Shown here in pieces: positions 1 to 10,659 of a DNA stretch of 64,000 nt (position 1 is the first letter of the stretch; each line of letters opens with the position of its first letter). Location: NCBI RefSeq assembly GCF_900184795.1, contig NZ_FXXN01000028.1, positions 652,632-716,631 on the forward strand, read 5' to 3'. The notes under the pieces were generated by a model. It saw nothing but the letters and a program-made list of their open reading frames with translations. It did not search any database and was not told where the DNA came from. The stretch comes from Magnetospirillum sp. 15-1 (GTDB taxonomy: Bacteria; Pseudomonadota; Alphaproteobacteria; Rhodospirillales; Magnetospirillaceae). The position numbers and the translations under genes are program-made.

Positions 1-239
1 GGGTCTACCCGCCCCAGGCCATGCGGCGGCGCGAGGAAGGCGACGTGCGGCTGCGTATCCTGCTGGCCGGTGATGGCTCCTTGCTGGATATCCTCAGTCT
101 GGCCGAAGCGTCGGCCCAGTTGACCCGGGCGGCGCGCCAAGCCATCGAAAGCGCAGCGCCGTTCGATCCGCCGCCCCGTGGGGGCGGCGGCGAACGGCGG
201 TTGGCCTTCGATGTGACGGTGGCGTTTCGCCTGCGCTGA
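1..239 (+). CDS. TonB-family energy transducer, C-terminal end (partial)
   Basis: The frame is open from the window edge (first full codon at base 3) to the TGA ending at 239, so only the last 78 or so residues are visible. They begin VYPPQAMRRREEGDVRLRI and continue with a G-D-G-S-L-L-D-I segment, an alternating alanine-rich helix and an AAPFDPPP motif. This is the usual pattern of the TonB C-terminal domain (YP..A.RR..EG.V, then a conserved Pro-Phe-Pro segment), which contacts the TonB box of outer-membrane receptors. The true start lies upstream of the window, and the internal ATG at 21 is not the start. The N-terminal membrane anchor and Pro-rich spacer cannot be seen, so the family call rests on this domain alone. 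Confidence 0.72.
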   Translation, partial: VYPPQAMRRREEGDVRLRILLAGDGSLLDILSLAEASAQLTRAARQAIESAAPFDPPPRGGGGERRLAFDVTVAFRLR

Positions 240-249
240 GCGCCTTTTC

Positions 250-2229
250 TCAGGCGGCCAGATGGGTCAGGGTGCTTTCCAGGCGGCCCTGGGTGGCAGC
301 GTCCAGGGCGAACTGGAAGCGGGTGAAGTTGCCTTCCGAGCCGACGATACGGGCCCGCACCGGAACGTTGTCGATGGAGACTTCGACGACCGTTCCCACC
401 GGCTGCGGCAGCGACGTCTCGATGCGACAGCCGTCGCTGGATACGTCCACCATGGTGACGGTCGCCCGCGGCGCGGAGCCGGCCTGGACAACGATAGAGG
501 TCCGGCACTGGCGGCGCTGGCTGTGACGGCGGTCGCCGGCCGTCTTGATGGCGGACAGGAAGTCCGAGACCTCGGTGGCCAGCTGGTCCGACTGCTTCGA
601 CAGTTCGTCGGCGGTGCCCAGCAATTGATGGGCGGCCCCGCCGGTGGTGGCGGCTCCCTCGTTGACCAGGGTGATGGAGGCGGTGACCTCGCGGGTGCCG
701 CTGGACGCTTCCTGGACGTTGCGGGCGATCTCGCCGGTGGCGGCGGTCTGCTCCTCCACGGCGGCGGCGATGGCCGAGGCGCTTTCAGTGATGCTGGAGA
801 TGGTGTGGCCGATGCCGCCGATGGCGCTGACCGCGTCGCGGGTCACCGCCTGCACCGAGTTGATCTGGGTGACGATGTCCTCGGTGGCGCGGGCCGTCTG
901 GGTCGCCAGATGCTTGACCTCGTTGGCCACCACGGCGAAGCCCTTGCCGGCATCGCCTGCCCTGGCCGCCTCGATGGTGGCGTTCAAGGCGAGAAGATTG
1001 GTCTGGGCGGCGATATCGTTGATCAGGGTCACCACCTGGCCGATGCGGCTGGTGGCATCCGACAGGGACAGGACGATGCCGTTGACCCGCTCGGCCTCCT
1101 CGGAGGCGCGGTGCGAGATTTCGGTGGAGGTGGCGACCTGCCGGGCGATCTCCTGCTCGGAGGCGGCCAACTGCTCGGCGGCGGCGGCCACCGTCTCCAC
1201 GTTGACCGAGGCCTGCTCGGCGGCGGCGGCCACCACGGTGGACTGGCGCGAGGTATCCTCGGCCACCGAGGTCATGGACTGGGCCGAATCCCGCAATTGG
1301 TGGGCCGAGGCGGTGACGCCCTTCAGCACGGCGAAGACGCTGGTGTTGAAATCGGCGGTCAGGCGCTCGATGGCCTCCTGGCGGCGGTTGCGGGCGGCCT
1401 GTTCTGCGGCCTGGGCGGCCTCCAACTGGCGGCGGGCGAGGCCGTTCTCCTTGAACACCTCCAGCGCCCGGATCATCTCGCCGATCTCGTCCTGGCGGGT
1501 GGTCTGGCGAATCTCCACGTCGAGGTTGCCGTCGGCCAGTTCCCGCATGGCGGAAATGCTTCGCTTGAGCGGCAGGGCCAGGCTGCGCTTGGCGATGGTC
1601 CAGCTGAGGGCGATGGTCATCAGCCCGACCAGCACCGTGGTTCCCACCACCATCTGCAGGGTGTTGTTGGCGGCGGTCAGGAATTCCGCCTTCTTGATGC
1701 CCACATACAGTACGCCGATGACGTTGCCGCCGGCATCCTGGATGGGGTCGTAGGCGGTCATGTAGGGCTCGGCCAGAATTTCGACCTCACCGCGGAACGG
1801 GGTCTTGCGGTTGAAGACCGAGTCGTAGGCGGCGGTCTTGGCCAGCTGGGTGCCCACGGCGCGGTTCCCGTCGGCCTTGATGACGTTGGTGGTGACGCGG
1901 GTGTCGCCCATGAACACGGTGGCGGTGCCGCCCACCAGGGCCTTGACCTTGTCCACCACCTCGAAATTGCCGTTGAGCACGTGGTCGCCGGCCATCAGCT
2001 TGCCGTCGGCGACGCTAAAGGTGGTGCCCTTGGCCTTCAGGGTGTCCCAGGCCACCTTCATGTTGGTGTCCACCCGCTCGCGCGCCGCATCGGCGGCGCT
2101 GGCGTAGAGCAGCGAACGGCTGAGCAGGGTGACGCTCAATCCCAGCAGGAGAACGCCAGACACGGACAGGGCCATGATCCGGGGGACGATGCCCATGGTG
2201 GCGAAGCGGCGACGAAGCGAATTGAACAT
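250..2229 (-). CDS. Methyl-accepting chemotaxis protein with Cache sensor and C-terminal PilZ domain
   Basis: This is a 659-residue chemoreceptor. A first membrane helix near residues 20-42 is followed by a periplasmic single-Cache sensor (about 43-185, with an [19 protein letters not shown] segment), a second membrane helix, a HAMP linker and a long coiled-coil signalling domain. The signalling hairpin tip contains [21 protein letters not shown] short linker then leads to a C-terminal PilZ domain with an RRQCR motif and a [10 protein letters not shown] motif, the two c-di-GMP-binding signatures. The receptor should report to CheA/CheW and be tuned by c-di-GMP, as for PilZ-bearing receptors such as Azospirillum Tlp1. 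I chose the ATG at 2229 because TTAGGTG precedes it by about 8 bases; a frame-extending start at 2277 has no ribosome site. No che genes are adjacent. Confidence 0.93.
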   Translation of the reverse strand: MFNSLRRRFATMGIVPRIMALSVSGVLLLGLSVTLLSRSLLYASAADAARERVDTNMKVAWDTLKAKGTTFSVADGKLMAGDHVLNGNFEVVDKVKALVGGTATVFMGDTRVTTNVIKADGNRAVGTQLAKTAAYDSVFNRKTPFRGEVEILAEPYMTAYDPIQDAGGNVIGVLYVGIKKAEFLTAANNTLQMVVGTTVLVGLMTIALSWTIAKRSLALPLKRSISAMRELADGNLDVEIRQTTRQDEIGEMIRALEVFKENGLARRQLEAAQAAEQAARNRRQEAIERLTADFNTSVFAVLKGVTASAHQLRDSAQSMTSVAEDTSRQSTVVAAAAEQASVNVETVAAAAEQLAASEQEIARQVATSTEISHRASEEAERVNGIVLSLSDATSRIGQVVTLINDIAAQTNLLALNATIEAARAGDAGKGFAVVANEVKHLATQTARATEDIVTQINSVQAVTRDAVSAIGGIGHTISSITESASAIAAAVEEQTAATGEIARNVQEASSGTREVTASITLVNEGAATTGGAAHQLLGTADELSKQSDQLATEVSDFLSAIKTAGDRRHSQRRQCRTSIVVQAGSAPRATVTMVDVSSDGCRIETSLPQPVGTVVEVSIDNVPVRARIVGSEGNFTRFQFALDAATQGRLESTLTHLAA

Positions 2230-2344
2230 GGTGCGTACACCTAACGTATTGTTCGTATTATCCCCTACGGATAGCATGATGCTGCATTGCGGCGCCAGTC
2301 CGCGAAATGTCTATCAGCGTTGCAAAATGTGACGGGGAACAAGA

Positions 2345-2371
2345 AAGGCCCGCACTTGCCGTGCGGGCCTT
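2345..2371 (-). terminator. Terminator after the glucan synthase gene
   Basis: An 11-bp perfect stem (AAGGCCCGCAC with GTGCGGGCCTT) around a 5-base loop lies just downstream of the stop at 2397. On the minus strand it is followed by a T-rich run (TTTCTTGTT). Confidence 0.75.
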
Positions 2372-2396
2372 GATCTGTCCGGCGGGACGGGACGGA

Positions 2397-5051
2397 TTAC
2401 TCCGCCGCCTCGGGCTTGGCGTTGCTGTGGCTGTGGGCCGGCATCTCCGGCCCCTGGGAGGGCATGACGCTGATCAGCGAGGCCACCAGCGCCGCCAGGA
2501 ACGGCATGGCCTGAACCACCAGGGTCAGCGACCAGATGCGCACGTCGGGGTCGGTGAAGTTGTTGCGCGGGATCAGGACGGCGATGGCGGCGACGTAGTG
2601 CAGCAGCGCCAGGGTGGCCTCTTCCGACGCCATCAGGAAGCCCTGGGTGAAGGCCGCCTTGTTGGCCATCTTGGGGGTGCGCATGAAGGGCGTCGACTTG
2701 GTGAAGATGCCCTGCCACATGGCCCAGGCGATGGAATAGGTCAGGCCCATGCCGGCGATGGCCGCCAGCGAGCGGCGCTTCAGGCCGCAATTCACCCGCG
2801 TGGTGTAGAGGAAGAAATGGTGGAAGATCTTCGCCACGAACACGCCGACGGTGGGCAGGGTGAAGAAGGGCAGCGGCGTGCTGAAATAGCGCGGCGCCAC
2901 GATCATGCCCAGCGACCACGCCAGCGAGGCCACGGCGAACAGCAGATAGAAGGCGTCGGCGAACCACGGCAGCCAGCCGGCGACGAAGTGGTACTTCTGG
3001 CCGGTGGTCAGGCCGGTCTTCTTGAACGGAATCAGCGAGCGCCAGTGGGCCTTGAGAATCTGCACCGCGCCATAGGCCCAGCGGAAGCGCTGCTTCTTGT
3101 AGGCCATGAAGGAATCGGGCACCAGGCCGTGGCCCAGGCGGTCCTGGACATAGACCGACTGATAGCCGGCCTTCATCATGCGCAGGCCCAGCTCGGCGTC
3201 CTCGACGATGCACCACTCGCCCCAGCGGCCGGCGTCTTCCAGCGTCTTCTTGCGCACCATGGTCATGGTGCCGTGCTGGATGATGGCGTCGGCCTCGTTG
3301 CGGAACACCATGCCGATATCGAAGAACCCGGCGTACTCCCAGTTGATCATTTCCTTGAACAGGTCGTGTTCCCATTCGCGGTGATCCTGGGGGGCCTGGA
3401 CGTGGCCGACCTTGGGGTTCTCGAAATAGGGCACCAGGCCCCGCAGCCAGTTCTTGTCGACGATGTAGTCGGAATCCACCACGCCGATGATCTCGGCATC
3501 GGGATGGGTGACGGTGAGCCCGAAGTTCAGCGCGCCGGCCTTGGCGCCCGGCCAGGGGGCGAGGTGATAGAACTTCACCCGTTCGCCCAGGGACTCGCAG
3601 TACTCCTTCACCGGCTCCCAGACCTTGGGGTCCTTGGTGTTGTTGTCGAGGACGATGATCTCGAAATCCGGGTAGTCCAGCGCCATCAGGCTGTCGATGG
3701 TCAGCTTCACCATGGCCGGCGGCTCGTTGTAGCACGGCAGATGGATGGAGACCTTGGGGAAGCGCTTGATCTGATCGGGCGGCAGCGCCGTGAAGCGGCG
3801 CTTGAACTTGCTGGCCCAGGTGAGTTCCGTCACCTCGATGCCGGCGATCAGCACCACGATCAGCAGCAATAGCTGGGCGGGCAGCATGAGGCCCAGCATC
3901 AATCCGGTGCCGGGCGACACGTCGCGGATCACCGGGGTGGACATGGTCCAGATCAGCAGCGTGGAGGCGAACTGCACCAGCAGCGCGAAGAAGATCTTGC
4001 CCGGCAGCCGCAGCGTCTTCCACTTGCCCAGGAACCAGACGACGGGCAGCAGGGCGATCAGGGTGGCGGTGATGGCCTGGGTCGGCCATTCCTCGAACTC
4101 CAGCACCGGACCGATCCAGCTGAACTTGGGCTGGCGCTCGACGGTGTAGATGCCCCAGTGCTTTTCCGACGCGGTGTTGTCCAGGTTCACCTTCCAGGGC
4201 TGGTCGAAGGCCTCGACGATGTTGTAGTCGAGATGCTCCTCGTGCGCCCAGTTGACGAAGTTCCGGAGGAACATGGCCTGATTGACCAGCGACGGCTCGG
4301 ACAGGCCGTAATTGCGCCCGGCCGACGGCCAGCCGACTTCACCGATGAAGATGGGCTTGTCGGGATACTGGTTCTTGACGTCTCTGACCATGCGCTTGGT
4401 GAAGTCCAGCGCCTTGTCGATGGGAACGCCGCCCGGCTCCCAGAAGGGCAGGGTGTGGATGGTGATGAAGTCCACTTCCCTGGCCAGTTCGGGATAGTCC
4501 AGCCAGATGGCCCAGGCCTCGGCGGTGCTGATCTTCACCCGGTCGGGCAGCGCGGCGCGCACCTTGCGCAGATAGCGGATCATCTGCTCGGGCGTCAGGC
4601 GGTGCAGCGTCAGGTTTTCGTTGCCGATGATCACCCGGTCCACGTTGGGATTGTCGCGGGCGATGCGGATGATGTTGGCGATCTCCACCTCGTTGCGACC
4701 CAGGCGCTCGTCCAGCCAGGCGCCGGGCAGGGCCTTCAGGCCGTACTTGGCGGCCAGCTCCGGCACCTGATCGAGGCCTTCCAGGGTGGAATAGGTCCGG
4801 ACCTGATGAACCTTGCCGGCCAGCATGGCCAAATCCTCGTCCATCTCGGCGCGGGTCGGCAGCAGCCATTCGTCCATGTAGGGCAGCTTGCGCACGATGG
4901 TCGGGTCGTCGTCGGCGCGCCCCGGACTGAACGAGACGCTGTTGAGAGTGCCGGACCAGGGCAGGCCGCTCTGGGGACGATTCATCATCGCCCAGAAGCC
5001 GAGATTGCCCAGAACGATCAGAAGCAGAACCACGAAGCCGGAAAGACGCAT
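2397..5051 (-). CDS. GH17-GT2 fusion, NdvB-like beta-glucan synthase
   Basis: This 884-residue membrane protein probably makes a beta-1,3-linked (possibly cyclic) glucan. After one N-terminal membrane helix comes a GH17-type domain (about residues 35-320). Its IIGNEN and GEVGWPS motifs supply the two expected catalytic glutamates (E145 and E238), so it may act as a transglycosylase. Two or more membrane helices follow, then a family 2 glycosyltransferase with VDSD, EDAELGLRM and the processive-type QRFRW motif, and further C-terminal helices. Family knowledge: the same two-domain arrangement occurs in Bradyrhizobium and Pseudomonas NdvB, linked to osmoprotection, symbiosis or antibiotic tolerance. 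It is monocistronic, with its own terminator. The exact linkage of the product cannot be read from sequence. Confidence 0.85.
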   Translation of the reverse strand: MRLSGFVVLLLIVLGNLGFWAMMNRPQSGLPWSGTLNSVSFSPGRADDDPTIVRKLPYMDEWLLPTRAEMDEDLAMLAGKVHQVRTYSTLEGLDQVPELAAKYGLKALPGAWLDERLGRNEVEIANIIRIARDNPNVDRVIIGNENLTLHRLTPEQMIRYLRKVRAALPDRVKISTAEAWAIWLDYPELAREVDFITIHTLPFWEPGGVPIDKALDFTKRMVRDVKNQYPDKPIFIGEVGWPSAGRNYGLSEPSLVNQAMFLRNFVNWAHEEHLDYNIVEAFDQPWKVNLDNTASEKHWGIYTVERQPKFSWIGPVLEFEEWPTQAITATLIALLPVVWFLGKWKTLRLPGKIFFALLVQFASTLLIWTMSTPVIRDVSPGTGLMLGLMLPAQLLLLIVVLIAGIEVTELTWASKFKRRFTALPPDQIKRFPKVSIHLPCYNEPPAMVKLTIDSLMALDYPDFEIIVLDNNTKDPKVWEPVKEYCESLGERVKFYHLAPWPGAKAGALNFGLTVTHPDAEIIGVVDSDYIVDKNWLRGLVPYFENPKVGHVQAPQDHREWEHDLFKEMINWEYAGFFDIGMVFRNEADAIIQHGTMTMVRKKTLEDAGRWGEWCIVEDAELGLRMMKAGYQSVYVQDRLGHGLVPDSFMAYKKQRFRWAYGAVQILKAHWRSLIPFKKTGLTTGQKYHFVAGWLPWFADAFYLLFAVASLAWSLGMIVAPRYFSTPLPFFTLPTVGVFVAKIFHHFFLYTTRVNCGLKRRSLAAIAGMGLTYSIAWAMWQGIFTKSTPFMRTPKMANKAAFTQGFLMASEEATLALLHYVAAIAVLIPRNNFTDPDVRIWSLTLVVQAMPFLAALVASLISVMPSQGPEMPAHSHSNAKPEAAE

Positions 5052-5283
5052 GATGCGCGAGGTACCCGTATCGAGTTGCAGGGGCGACCGTCTATCCGGG
5101 CCTGTCGTTCCTCACGGCGCGACCCATCGCCCACGCGAGAGCGTCAGGAGGGAGCGGGCGAGGTGGAGCGGTGGCGGCGGGTGCCGTTCGAATCCCTTGA
5201 ATACTATCTGGATTATTAGCCCAGAGGTCGCACTCTGTCCATGGGAGTGACGGAGGCGAAAAGCTCAAGCGTGTATTGCGTCG

Positions 5284-5320
5284 CGGCCATGCCGCTCCCG
5301 ATCCGGGCGCGGCATGGCCG
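5284..5320 (-). terminator. Hairpin downstream of purB
   Basis: A 12-bp perfect stem (CGGCCATGCCGC with GCGGCATGGCCG) around a 13-base GC-rich loop begins a few bases past the purB stop. There is no clear T-run, so it may be a processing or pausing hairpin rather than a strict intrinsic terminator. Confidence 0.5.
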
Positions 5321-5328
5321 GGTCCGCG

Positions 5329-6642
<1,314 letters not shown>

Positions 6643-6699
6643 GGCGCAAGGCCTCCTCAAGCAATCGAGGAGGGGGAGATACCACGAAGAGGGCCGGGA

Positions 6700-7092
6700 T
6701 TAAAGTGGATGTGGGTCCGATTGCGGCCAGTCGCGGATATCCACGGTACCATCCGAATAGACCTCGACGATGCGATTCATCAGATCGGTCTTCTGCTCCA
6801 CCACGTCGAGAACGCAGGCGAAGAGGCGAAGCTGAATATCCGTCGGAATGCCGCCGGGCACGATCACCACCAGCCCGGCATGGACGTTCTCCCGGGCATA
6901 GAGCTTCAGGAAATCCTTGGCGTTGTTGGTGACGAAGATAAAGCCCTCGTGGCGGATGATAGGCAGCAGATCGCGGTCGGGCGTGCCGGCAAGACCCCGG
7001 AAGACCACATGCGTGGCATCATGGCCCCGGGCATGGGCCAGGGCGACCAGATCGGGCGACAGGCACTCGTCGATCAGGAAGGGGTCGTGCAT
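6700..7092 (-). CDS. DUF5615 PIN-like toxin protein
   Basis: This 130-residue protein starts FLIDECLSPDLVALAHARGHDA and continues with FVTNNAKDFLKLYARENVHAGLVVI. The acidic residues D8, E9 and the later N-N-A-K-D-F segment match the Mut7-C/DUF5615 PIN-like nuclease fold. Family knowledge: DUF5615 genes normally sit after a DUF433 gene as the presumed toxin of a type II pair. Here the DUF433 frame overlaps its start by 19 bases, so the two are co-translated. RNase activity is inferred, not shown. Confidence 0.85.
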   Translation of the reverse strand: MHDPFLIDECLSPDLVALAHARGHDATHVVFRGLAGTPDRDLLPIIRHEGFIFVTNNAKDFLKLYARENVHAGLVVIVPGGIPTDIQLRLFACVLDVVEQKTDLMNRIVEVYSDGTVDIRDWPQSDPHPL

Positions 7093-7292
7093 GACGGGCG
7101 CCCCGCCTTTTCCCAGGCAAGGCAGGCATTGATGCCGTCGGAGGGCAGGGACGGATAGGCGCGGAAGATTTCGAAGCGGCTCTTGCCGGTGCGGATCTCG
7201 GCCAGGACGGTATCGGCCGGGATGCGGGTGCCGGCCACCACCGGGGTTCCACCCAGGATTTCCGAGTTGCTGACCACTGTCGTCGATGCCAT
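7074..7292 (-). CDS. DUF433 antitoxin-like protein
   Basis: This 72-residue protein has the core SEILGGTPVVAGTRIPADTVL, the classic DUF433 GxPvixGTRipv motif, followed by the helix-turn-helix-like end of the family. It overlaps the DUF5615 gene by 19 bases and should be the antitoxin that binds the partner and the operon promoter. The ATG at 7292 has GGGG 8 bases upstream; the ATG at 7298 is also possible. The frame extends further upstream only into low-quality, non-homologous sequence. Confidence 0.85.
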   Translation of the reverse strand: MASTTVVSNSEILGGTPVVAGTRIPADTVLAEIRTGKSRFEIFRAYPSLPSDGINACLAWEKAGRPSCTTPS

Positions 7293-7356
7293 CGCCATCA
7301 CCCCGACGTCCTGATGCCCGCCGAAAACATAGGGGCGGCGGGCAGAGTGTTCAATC

Positions 7357-7842
7357 TTACAGGCTGCGGATGCGGCCGTAATGGACGAAATCGGTCCAGG
7401 TGCGCTCGAGACGCTGCATGGTCTCCAGCGTGGTGTCCAACTGGGCGGCCGTCTTTTCGTCACCGCCCAGCACGCCGGCCAGATCGTCCTGCAGCTTGCG
7501 GATGGAATTGCACAGGGACAGGCCCTTGTCGGTCAGCTTGAGGCGAACCGAGCGGCGGTCATGGGTCGACCGCTCCTGCATCAAGTAACCGCACTCGGTC
7601 AGCGCCTTGATGTTGTAGGAAACGTTGGAGCCCTGATAGTAGCCGCGATCCTTCAGGTCACGAATGACCACTTCGTTTTCGCCGATGTTATAAAGCAGCA
7701 AAGCCTGGACAGCGTTGATGTCTTCGATGGTCAGACGACGCAATTCCGTACGCAAGACATCGAGGAAATGTCTGTGCAGGCGCTCGATCAAGCGAATTAT
7801 GTCGAAGTATGGCTGGCTCACGGGGGCGGAGTATAGGGACAT
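7357..7842 (-). CDS. MarR-family transcriptional regulator, LdtR-like
   Basis: This 161-residue winged-helix protein contains YFDIIRLIERLHRHFLDVLR, then DINAVQALLLYNIG, and the recognition region GYYQGSNVSYNIKALTECGY followed by the wing ERSTHDRRSVRLKLT. The DRRSVR wing is typical of MarR proteins, and the overall sequence resembles the alphaproteobacterial LdtR group that controls L,D-transpeptidase and stress genes. The start MSLYSAP at 7842 is preferred on homology, although AAAGGA sits directly against it, so the start is uncertain. It is divergent from the ParA-like gene at 7950, so the 107-base gap is the likely shared control region. Confidence 0.82.
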   Translation of the reverse strand: MSLYSAPVSQPYFDIIRLIERLHRHFLDVLRTELRRLTIEDINAVQALLLYNIGENEVVIRDLKDRGYYQGSNVSYNIKALTECGYLMQERSTHDRRSVRLKLTDKGLSLCNSIRKLQDDLAGVLGGDEKTAAQLDTTLETMQRLERTWTDFVHYGRIRSL

Positions 7843-7949
7843 TCCTTTGGCTCGACAACAGCCGATTAGCCCCCTATACCCCACGACCGGTTGCGGCTTG
7901 ACCCGCCCGCCGGGTATTGTCCGATGCGAAGTCTGCGGGAGGATCAGCG

Positions 7950-8981
7950 GTGAGCGCCAAGCCCAGAATCGTGGTGGTGTTCAACCAGAAGGGCGGCATC
8001 GGCAAGACGACCACCAGCGTCAACCTCGCGGTCTGTCTGGCCGAACTGGGGCGCAAGGTCGTGCTGGTCGATCTGGACGCCCAGAGCAACGCCTCGACCA
8101 GCGTGGGACTGACCGCGCCGGCGGCCACCGGCGCCTACCAGCTGCTGCGCGGCGAGGTGGATGTGAGCCATGCCTCGCGCGCCACGCCCTATCCCAATCT
8201 GCGTCTCGTCGCCGGCTCCGATGATCTGTCGTGGGCCGACGTGGAGATCGCCGTCAAGCCCGAGCCGCAATACGCGCTCGAACGCGCCCTGGAAAGCACG
8301 CCGGCCGATGTGGACGTGGTGGTGATCGATTGCCCACCGGCCTTCGGCATCCTGTCGGTCAATGCGGCGGTGGCGGCCGACGTGGTGATCCTGCCGGTGG
8401 TGCCGGCGCCGCTGGCGCTCGACGGCCTGCACAAGGCGTGGTGGAACATCCAGCGGGTGCGCACCCACTTCAACCGTAACCTCGACACCATGGGCATCCT
8501 GTTCACCATGACCGAGGACAGCGACGTCATGCACCGCATCACCGACGCGGTCACCGCCTCGTTCGGCGGCCGGGTGCTGCCGGTGCGGGTGCCGCGCGAC
8601 ATGAAGGTGGTGGAGGCGGCGGCCCGCGATCTGCCCCTGGTGATCCTCGACCCGGAAAGCCCGGCGGCCAAGGCCTATGCCGATCTGGCCGATTTCGTCG
8701 AGGCCCACATGCTGGAGCCGCGCGTCGCCGTCGCCAAGGGGGCGGCGGTAGAGCCGATGCCGGAAGAGGAGGAAGAGGAACTTCCCCCCATCCGCCAGTC
8801 GCCGCCCATGGAGCCGGGGCCGGCTCCCGGCCCCAACTGGGACGACCAACTGGCCGAAACGGTGGACATCCTGCCCGAGGTCTCCGACCTGCGCTGGAAG
8901 ATCGGCGTCGGGATCATGCTGATCCTGCTGGGCGGCTGCGTCGGCTATGCCCTCGGCCGCTGGATGTACATGCCGATTTGA
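7950..8981 (+). CDS. ParA/MinD-like ATPase with C-terminal membrane anchor
   Basis: This 343-residue protein has a deviant Walker A (KGGIGKTT, residues 14-21), a switch I segment VDLDAQSNAST and a Walker B VVVIDCPPAF, all typical of ParA partition ATPases. After the ATPase domain (about 1-255) comes an acidic, Pro-rich linker (EEEEEELPPIRQ) and one strong membrane helix (WKIGVGIMLILLGGCVGYAL), with only about 8 residues after it. That tail is not part of standard ParA. The GTG at 7950 is the likely start because GGGAGG lies about 8 bases upstream; an in-frame TTG at 7917 has no ribosome site. No parB or parS-type gene is adjacent, so it is probably not the chromosome partition ATPase. A role in positioning a membrane or polar structure is inference. 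Confidence 0.82.
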   Translation: MSAKPRIVVVFNQKGGIGKTTTSVNLAVCLAELGRKVVLVDLDAQSNASTSVGLTAPAATGAYQLLRGEVDVSHASRATPYPNLRLVAGSDDLSWADVEIAVKPEPQYALERALESTPADVDVVVIDCPPAFGILSVNAAVAADVVILPVVPAPLALDGLHKAWWNIQRVRTHFNRNLDTMGILFTMTEDSDVMHRITDAVTASFGGRVLPVRVPRDMKVVEAAARDLPLVILDPESPAAKAYADLADFVEAHMLEPRVAVAKGAAVEPMPEEEEEELPPIRQSPPMEPGPAPGPNWDDQLAETVDILPEVSDLRWKIGVGIMLILLGGCVGYALGRWMYMPI

Positions 8982-8982
8982 C

Positions 8983-9123
8983 TCAGCCTTCCAGCAGGGT
9001 GATGCCGGCGGCCAGGGCGAGGGTGAAGCTTGCTCCCACCGCCAGCAGATAGGCGGCCTGGATGGCGACGCGACGCCACAGGCGGACGGGGAAAGCCTTA
9101 GCTGATCTGTCGGAATTACGCAT
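8983..9123 (-). CDS. Small membrane protein, 46 residues
   Basis: A short frame starting MRNSDRSAKAFPVRLWRRVA continues with one hydrophobic helix (IQAAYLLAVGASFTLALAAG) and ends LLEG. It has a strong ribosome site, AGAGGAGG, 5 bases before the ATG. A basic N-terminus followed by a single helix predicts an inner-membrane protein with its N-terminus inside. Its stop lies 2 bases beyond the stop of the convergent ParA-like gene. I recognise no family, and the coding call rests on the ribosome site and the coherent membrane-protein pattern. Confidence 0.6.
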   Translation of the reverse strand: MRNSDRSAKAFPVRLWRRVAIQAAYLLAVGASFTLALAAGITLLEG

Positions 9124-9193
9124 GTGCGCCTCCTCTGAGTGGCTGTTTCTCAGGGAGAATAACCAAGCTGAATAGTTTGGTATTTGACTTTGG

Positions 9194-10573
9194 TTAGGTG
9201 ACGATGCGCGAGGCGGGCAGCAGGAACGCGATGCGGGTCCCCTGGCCCGGAACGCTGTCCAGGGAGACGGTTCCGTCGTGGGCCTCGACGAAATGGCGGA
9301 CGATGGCCAGCCCCAGGCCCGAGCCCTGATGGCGGCGCGACAGCGACGAATCGGCCTGATAGAAGGCCTGCCAGACCTTGGCGTGGTGCTCGGGGGCGAT
9401 GCCGATGCCGGTATCGCTTACCGCGATCTCGATACCCCCCGGCAGGGGGTGGGCGGAAATGGTCACCGTGCCCGGTCCGGGTGTGAACTTGAGGGCGTTG
9501 CCCGTCAGATTGAGCAGGACCTGCCGGATGCGCCGCGCGTCGAGGCGCATGCGGGGAAGGTCCGGGGCGACGTCCACCACCAGGTCGACGCCGGTGACGG
9601 CGGCCTTGTGCTCCAGCAGCCGGGCGGCGGTGCGGATCAGGTCGGCGGGGTCGGCCTCCTCCTCGTCCAACTCGGTGCGGCCCGCCTCGATGCGCGACAC
9701 GTCGAGGATGTCCTCGATCAGGGCGCGCAGATGCAATCCGGCGGAATGGATGAGGTCCATGTACTCCAGATAGCGGTCGAGGTTCATGGTGCCGACCGCG
9801 CCGGCAAGGGTGGCCTCGGAAAAACCGATCACCGCGTTGAGCGGGGTGCGCAGTTCATGGCTTACCGTGGCGAGGAACTGTGACTTGGCGCGGTTGGCGG
9901 CCTCGGCCTCCTGCTTGGCGGAGACCAGGGCGGCCTCGGCCCGCTTGCGCTGGGTGATGTCGCGGCCTTCGGGCACCAGGAACAGGATGTTGCCCTCGTG
10001 ATCGGGCACCGGCTTCAGGGAGAAATCCACATAGGCGATGCCGCCGTCGGCATCCACATGGGTGGTCTCGAACCGTACGAATTCCCCGGCCGCCGCCCGC
10101 GCGACGGCATCGCGCAGCATGGCGCGCTCCTCGGGGGAATGCTCCCACCAGGGCGTTTCGGCGAAGTGGAGGCCCAGGATCGGCGCGATGGAATCCAGGC
10201 CGATGAAGGCCAGCGCGGTGCGGTTGGCGTCCAGCAGCCGTCCGTCGGGCGACAGCAGGCCGATGAACTCGAAGGTATTCTCGATGATGGCCCGCATCTC
10301 GACGTTGATGCGCAGGCTGTCGCGCAGACGGGTCTCCGCCTCCGGCGCCAGTTCCACCAGAATCTGGCCGCCGGGCAAAGGAGTGTGGCTGCAATCGGGG
10401 CCGTCAACCCAGCCGGGCCGGGTGCCGATCAGCCGGGCCTCCGCCATGCCCAGCGCCCGGCACAGGGTCTCGCCCACATGGGCCAGCATGCCGTCCGGAC
10501 CGAGGACCGCCAGGGCGCGTGGCGAAGTGGCAAAGGTACTATGATTGGCGTGCGTCAATATCGGCGATCCCAT
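9194..10573 (-). CDS. PAS-domain histidine kinase
   Basis: This 459-residue kinase has no evident membrane helix, so it should be cytoplasmic. A short N-terminal PAS-like region is followed by a clear PAS domain (about residues 95-215, ending [19 protein letters not shown]). A coiled linker leads to a HisKA domain with [16 protein letters not shown] (phospho-accepting His) and a HATPase domain with [21 protein letters not shown] and [19 protein letters not shown]. No response regulator is adjacent, so it is an orphan. The ATG at 10573 is the first that fits. The ribosome site (GGCGG) is modest, and the frame runs further upstream into sequence that looks non-coding. Confidence 0.9.
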   Translation of the reverse strand: MGSPILTHANHSTFATSPRALAVLGPDGMLAHVGETLCRALGMAEARLIGTRPGWVDGPDCSHTPLPGGQILVELAPEAETRLRDSLRINVEMRAIIENTFEFIGLLSPDGRLLDANRTALAFIGLDSIAPILGLHFAETPWWEHSPEERAMLRDAVARAAAGEFVRFETTHVDADGGIAYVDFSLKPVPDHEGNILFLVPEGRDITQRKRAEAALVSAKQEAEAANRAKSQFLATVSHELRTPLNAVIGFSEATLAGAVGTMNLDRYLEYMDLIHSAGLHLRALIEDILDVSRIEAGRTELDEEEADPADLIRTAARLLEHKAAVTGVDLVVDVAPDLPRMRLDARRIRQVLLNLTGNALKFTPGPGTVTISAHPLPGGIEIAVSDTGIGIAPEHHAKVWQAFYQADSSLSRRHQGSGLGLAIVRHFVEAHDGTVSLDSVPGQGTRIAFLLPASRIVT

Positions 10574-10587
10574 CCAGCCGCCGACAA

Positions 10588-10606
10588 TTATCGCATGACG
10601 CGATAA
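10588..10606. promoter_or_regulatory. Inverted repeat upstream of the PAS kinase
   Basis: TTATCGC and GCGATAA form perfect 7-bp arms around ATGAC. A second smaller one, ATTCAC-GAAT-GTGAAT, lies about 5 bases further upstream. They sit 15-50 bases before the kinase start in a locally AT-rich stretch, where its promoter must be. An operator role is inferred; they could also act as the end of the rimO transcript. Confidence 0.4.
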
Positions 10607-10659
10607 ATTCACGAATGTGAATAAGGTATAATTTAAATTCGGCCTCGGCGGCGGTGGGT

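Noticed and set aside
262-2244. A 660-residue open frame opposite the chemoreceptor, and similar long frames opposite most genes
   Set aside because: High-GC coding DNA leaves long open antisense frames. Their translations are Gly/Arg/His/Ala-rich with no domain pattern, while the real strand encodes complete known families.
5221-5245. Match of CCCAGAGG..CACTCTGTCC to the IS-like end near 46250
   Set aside because: The similarity covers about 18 bases with a 3-base gap and no flanking repeat. It could be chance and is not enough to call an IS scar at 5.2 kb.
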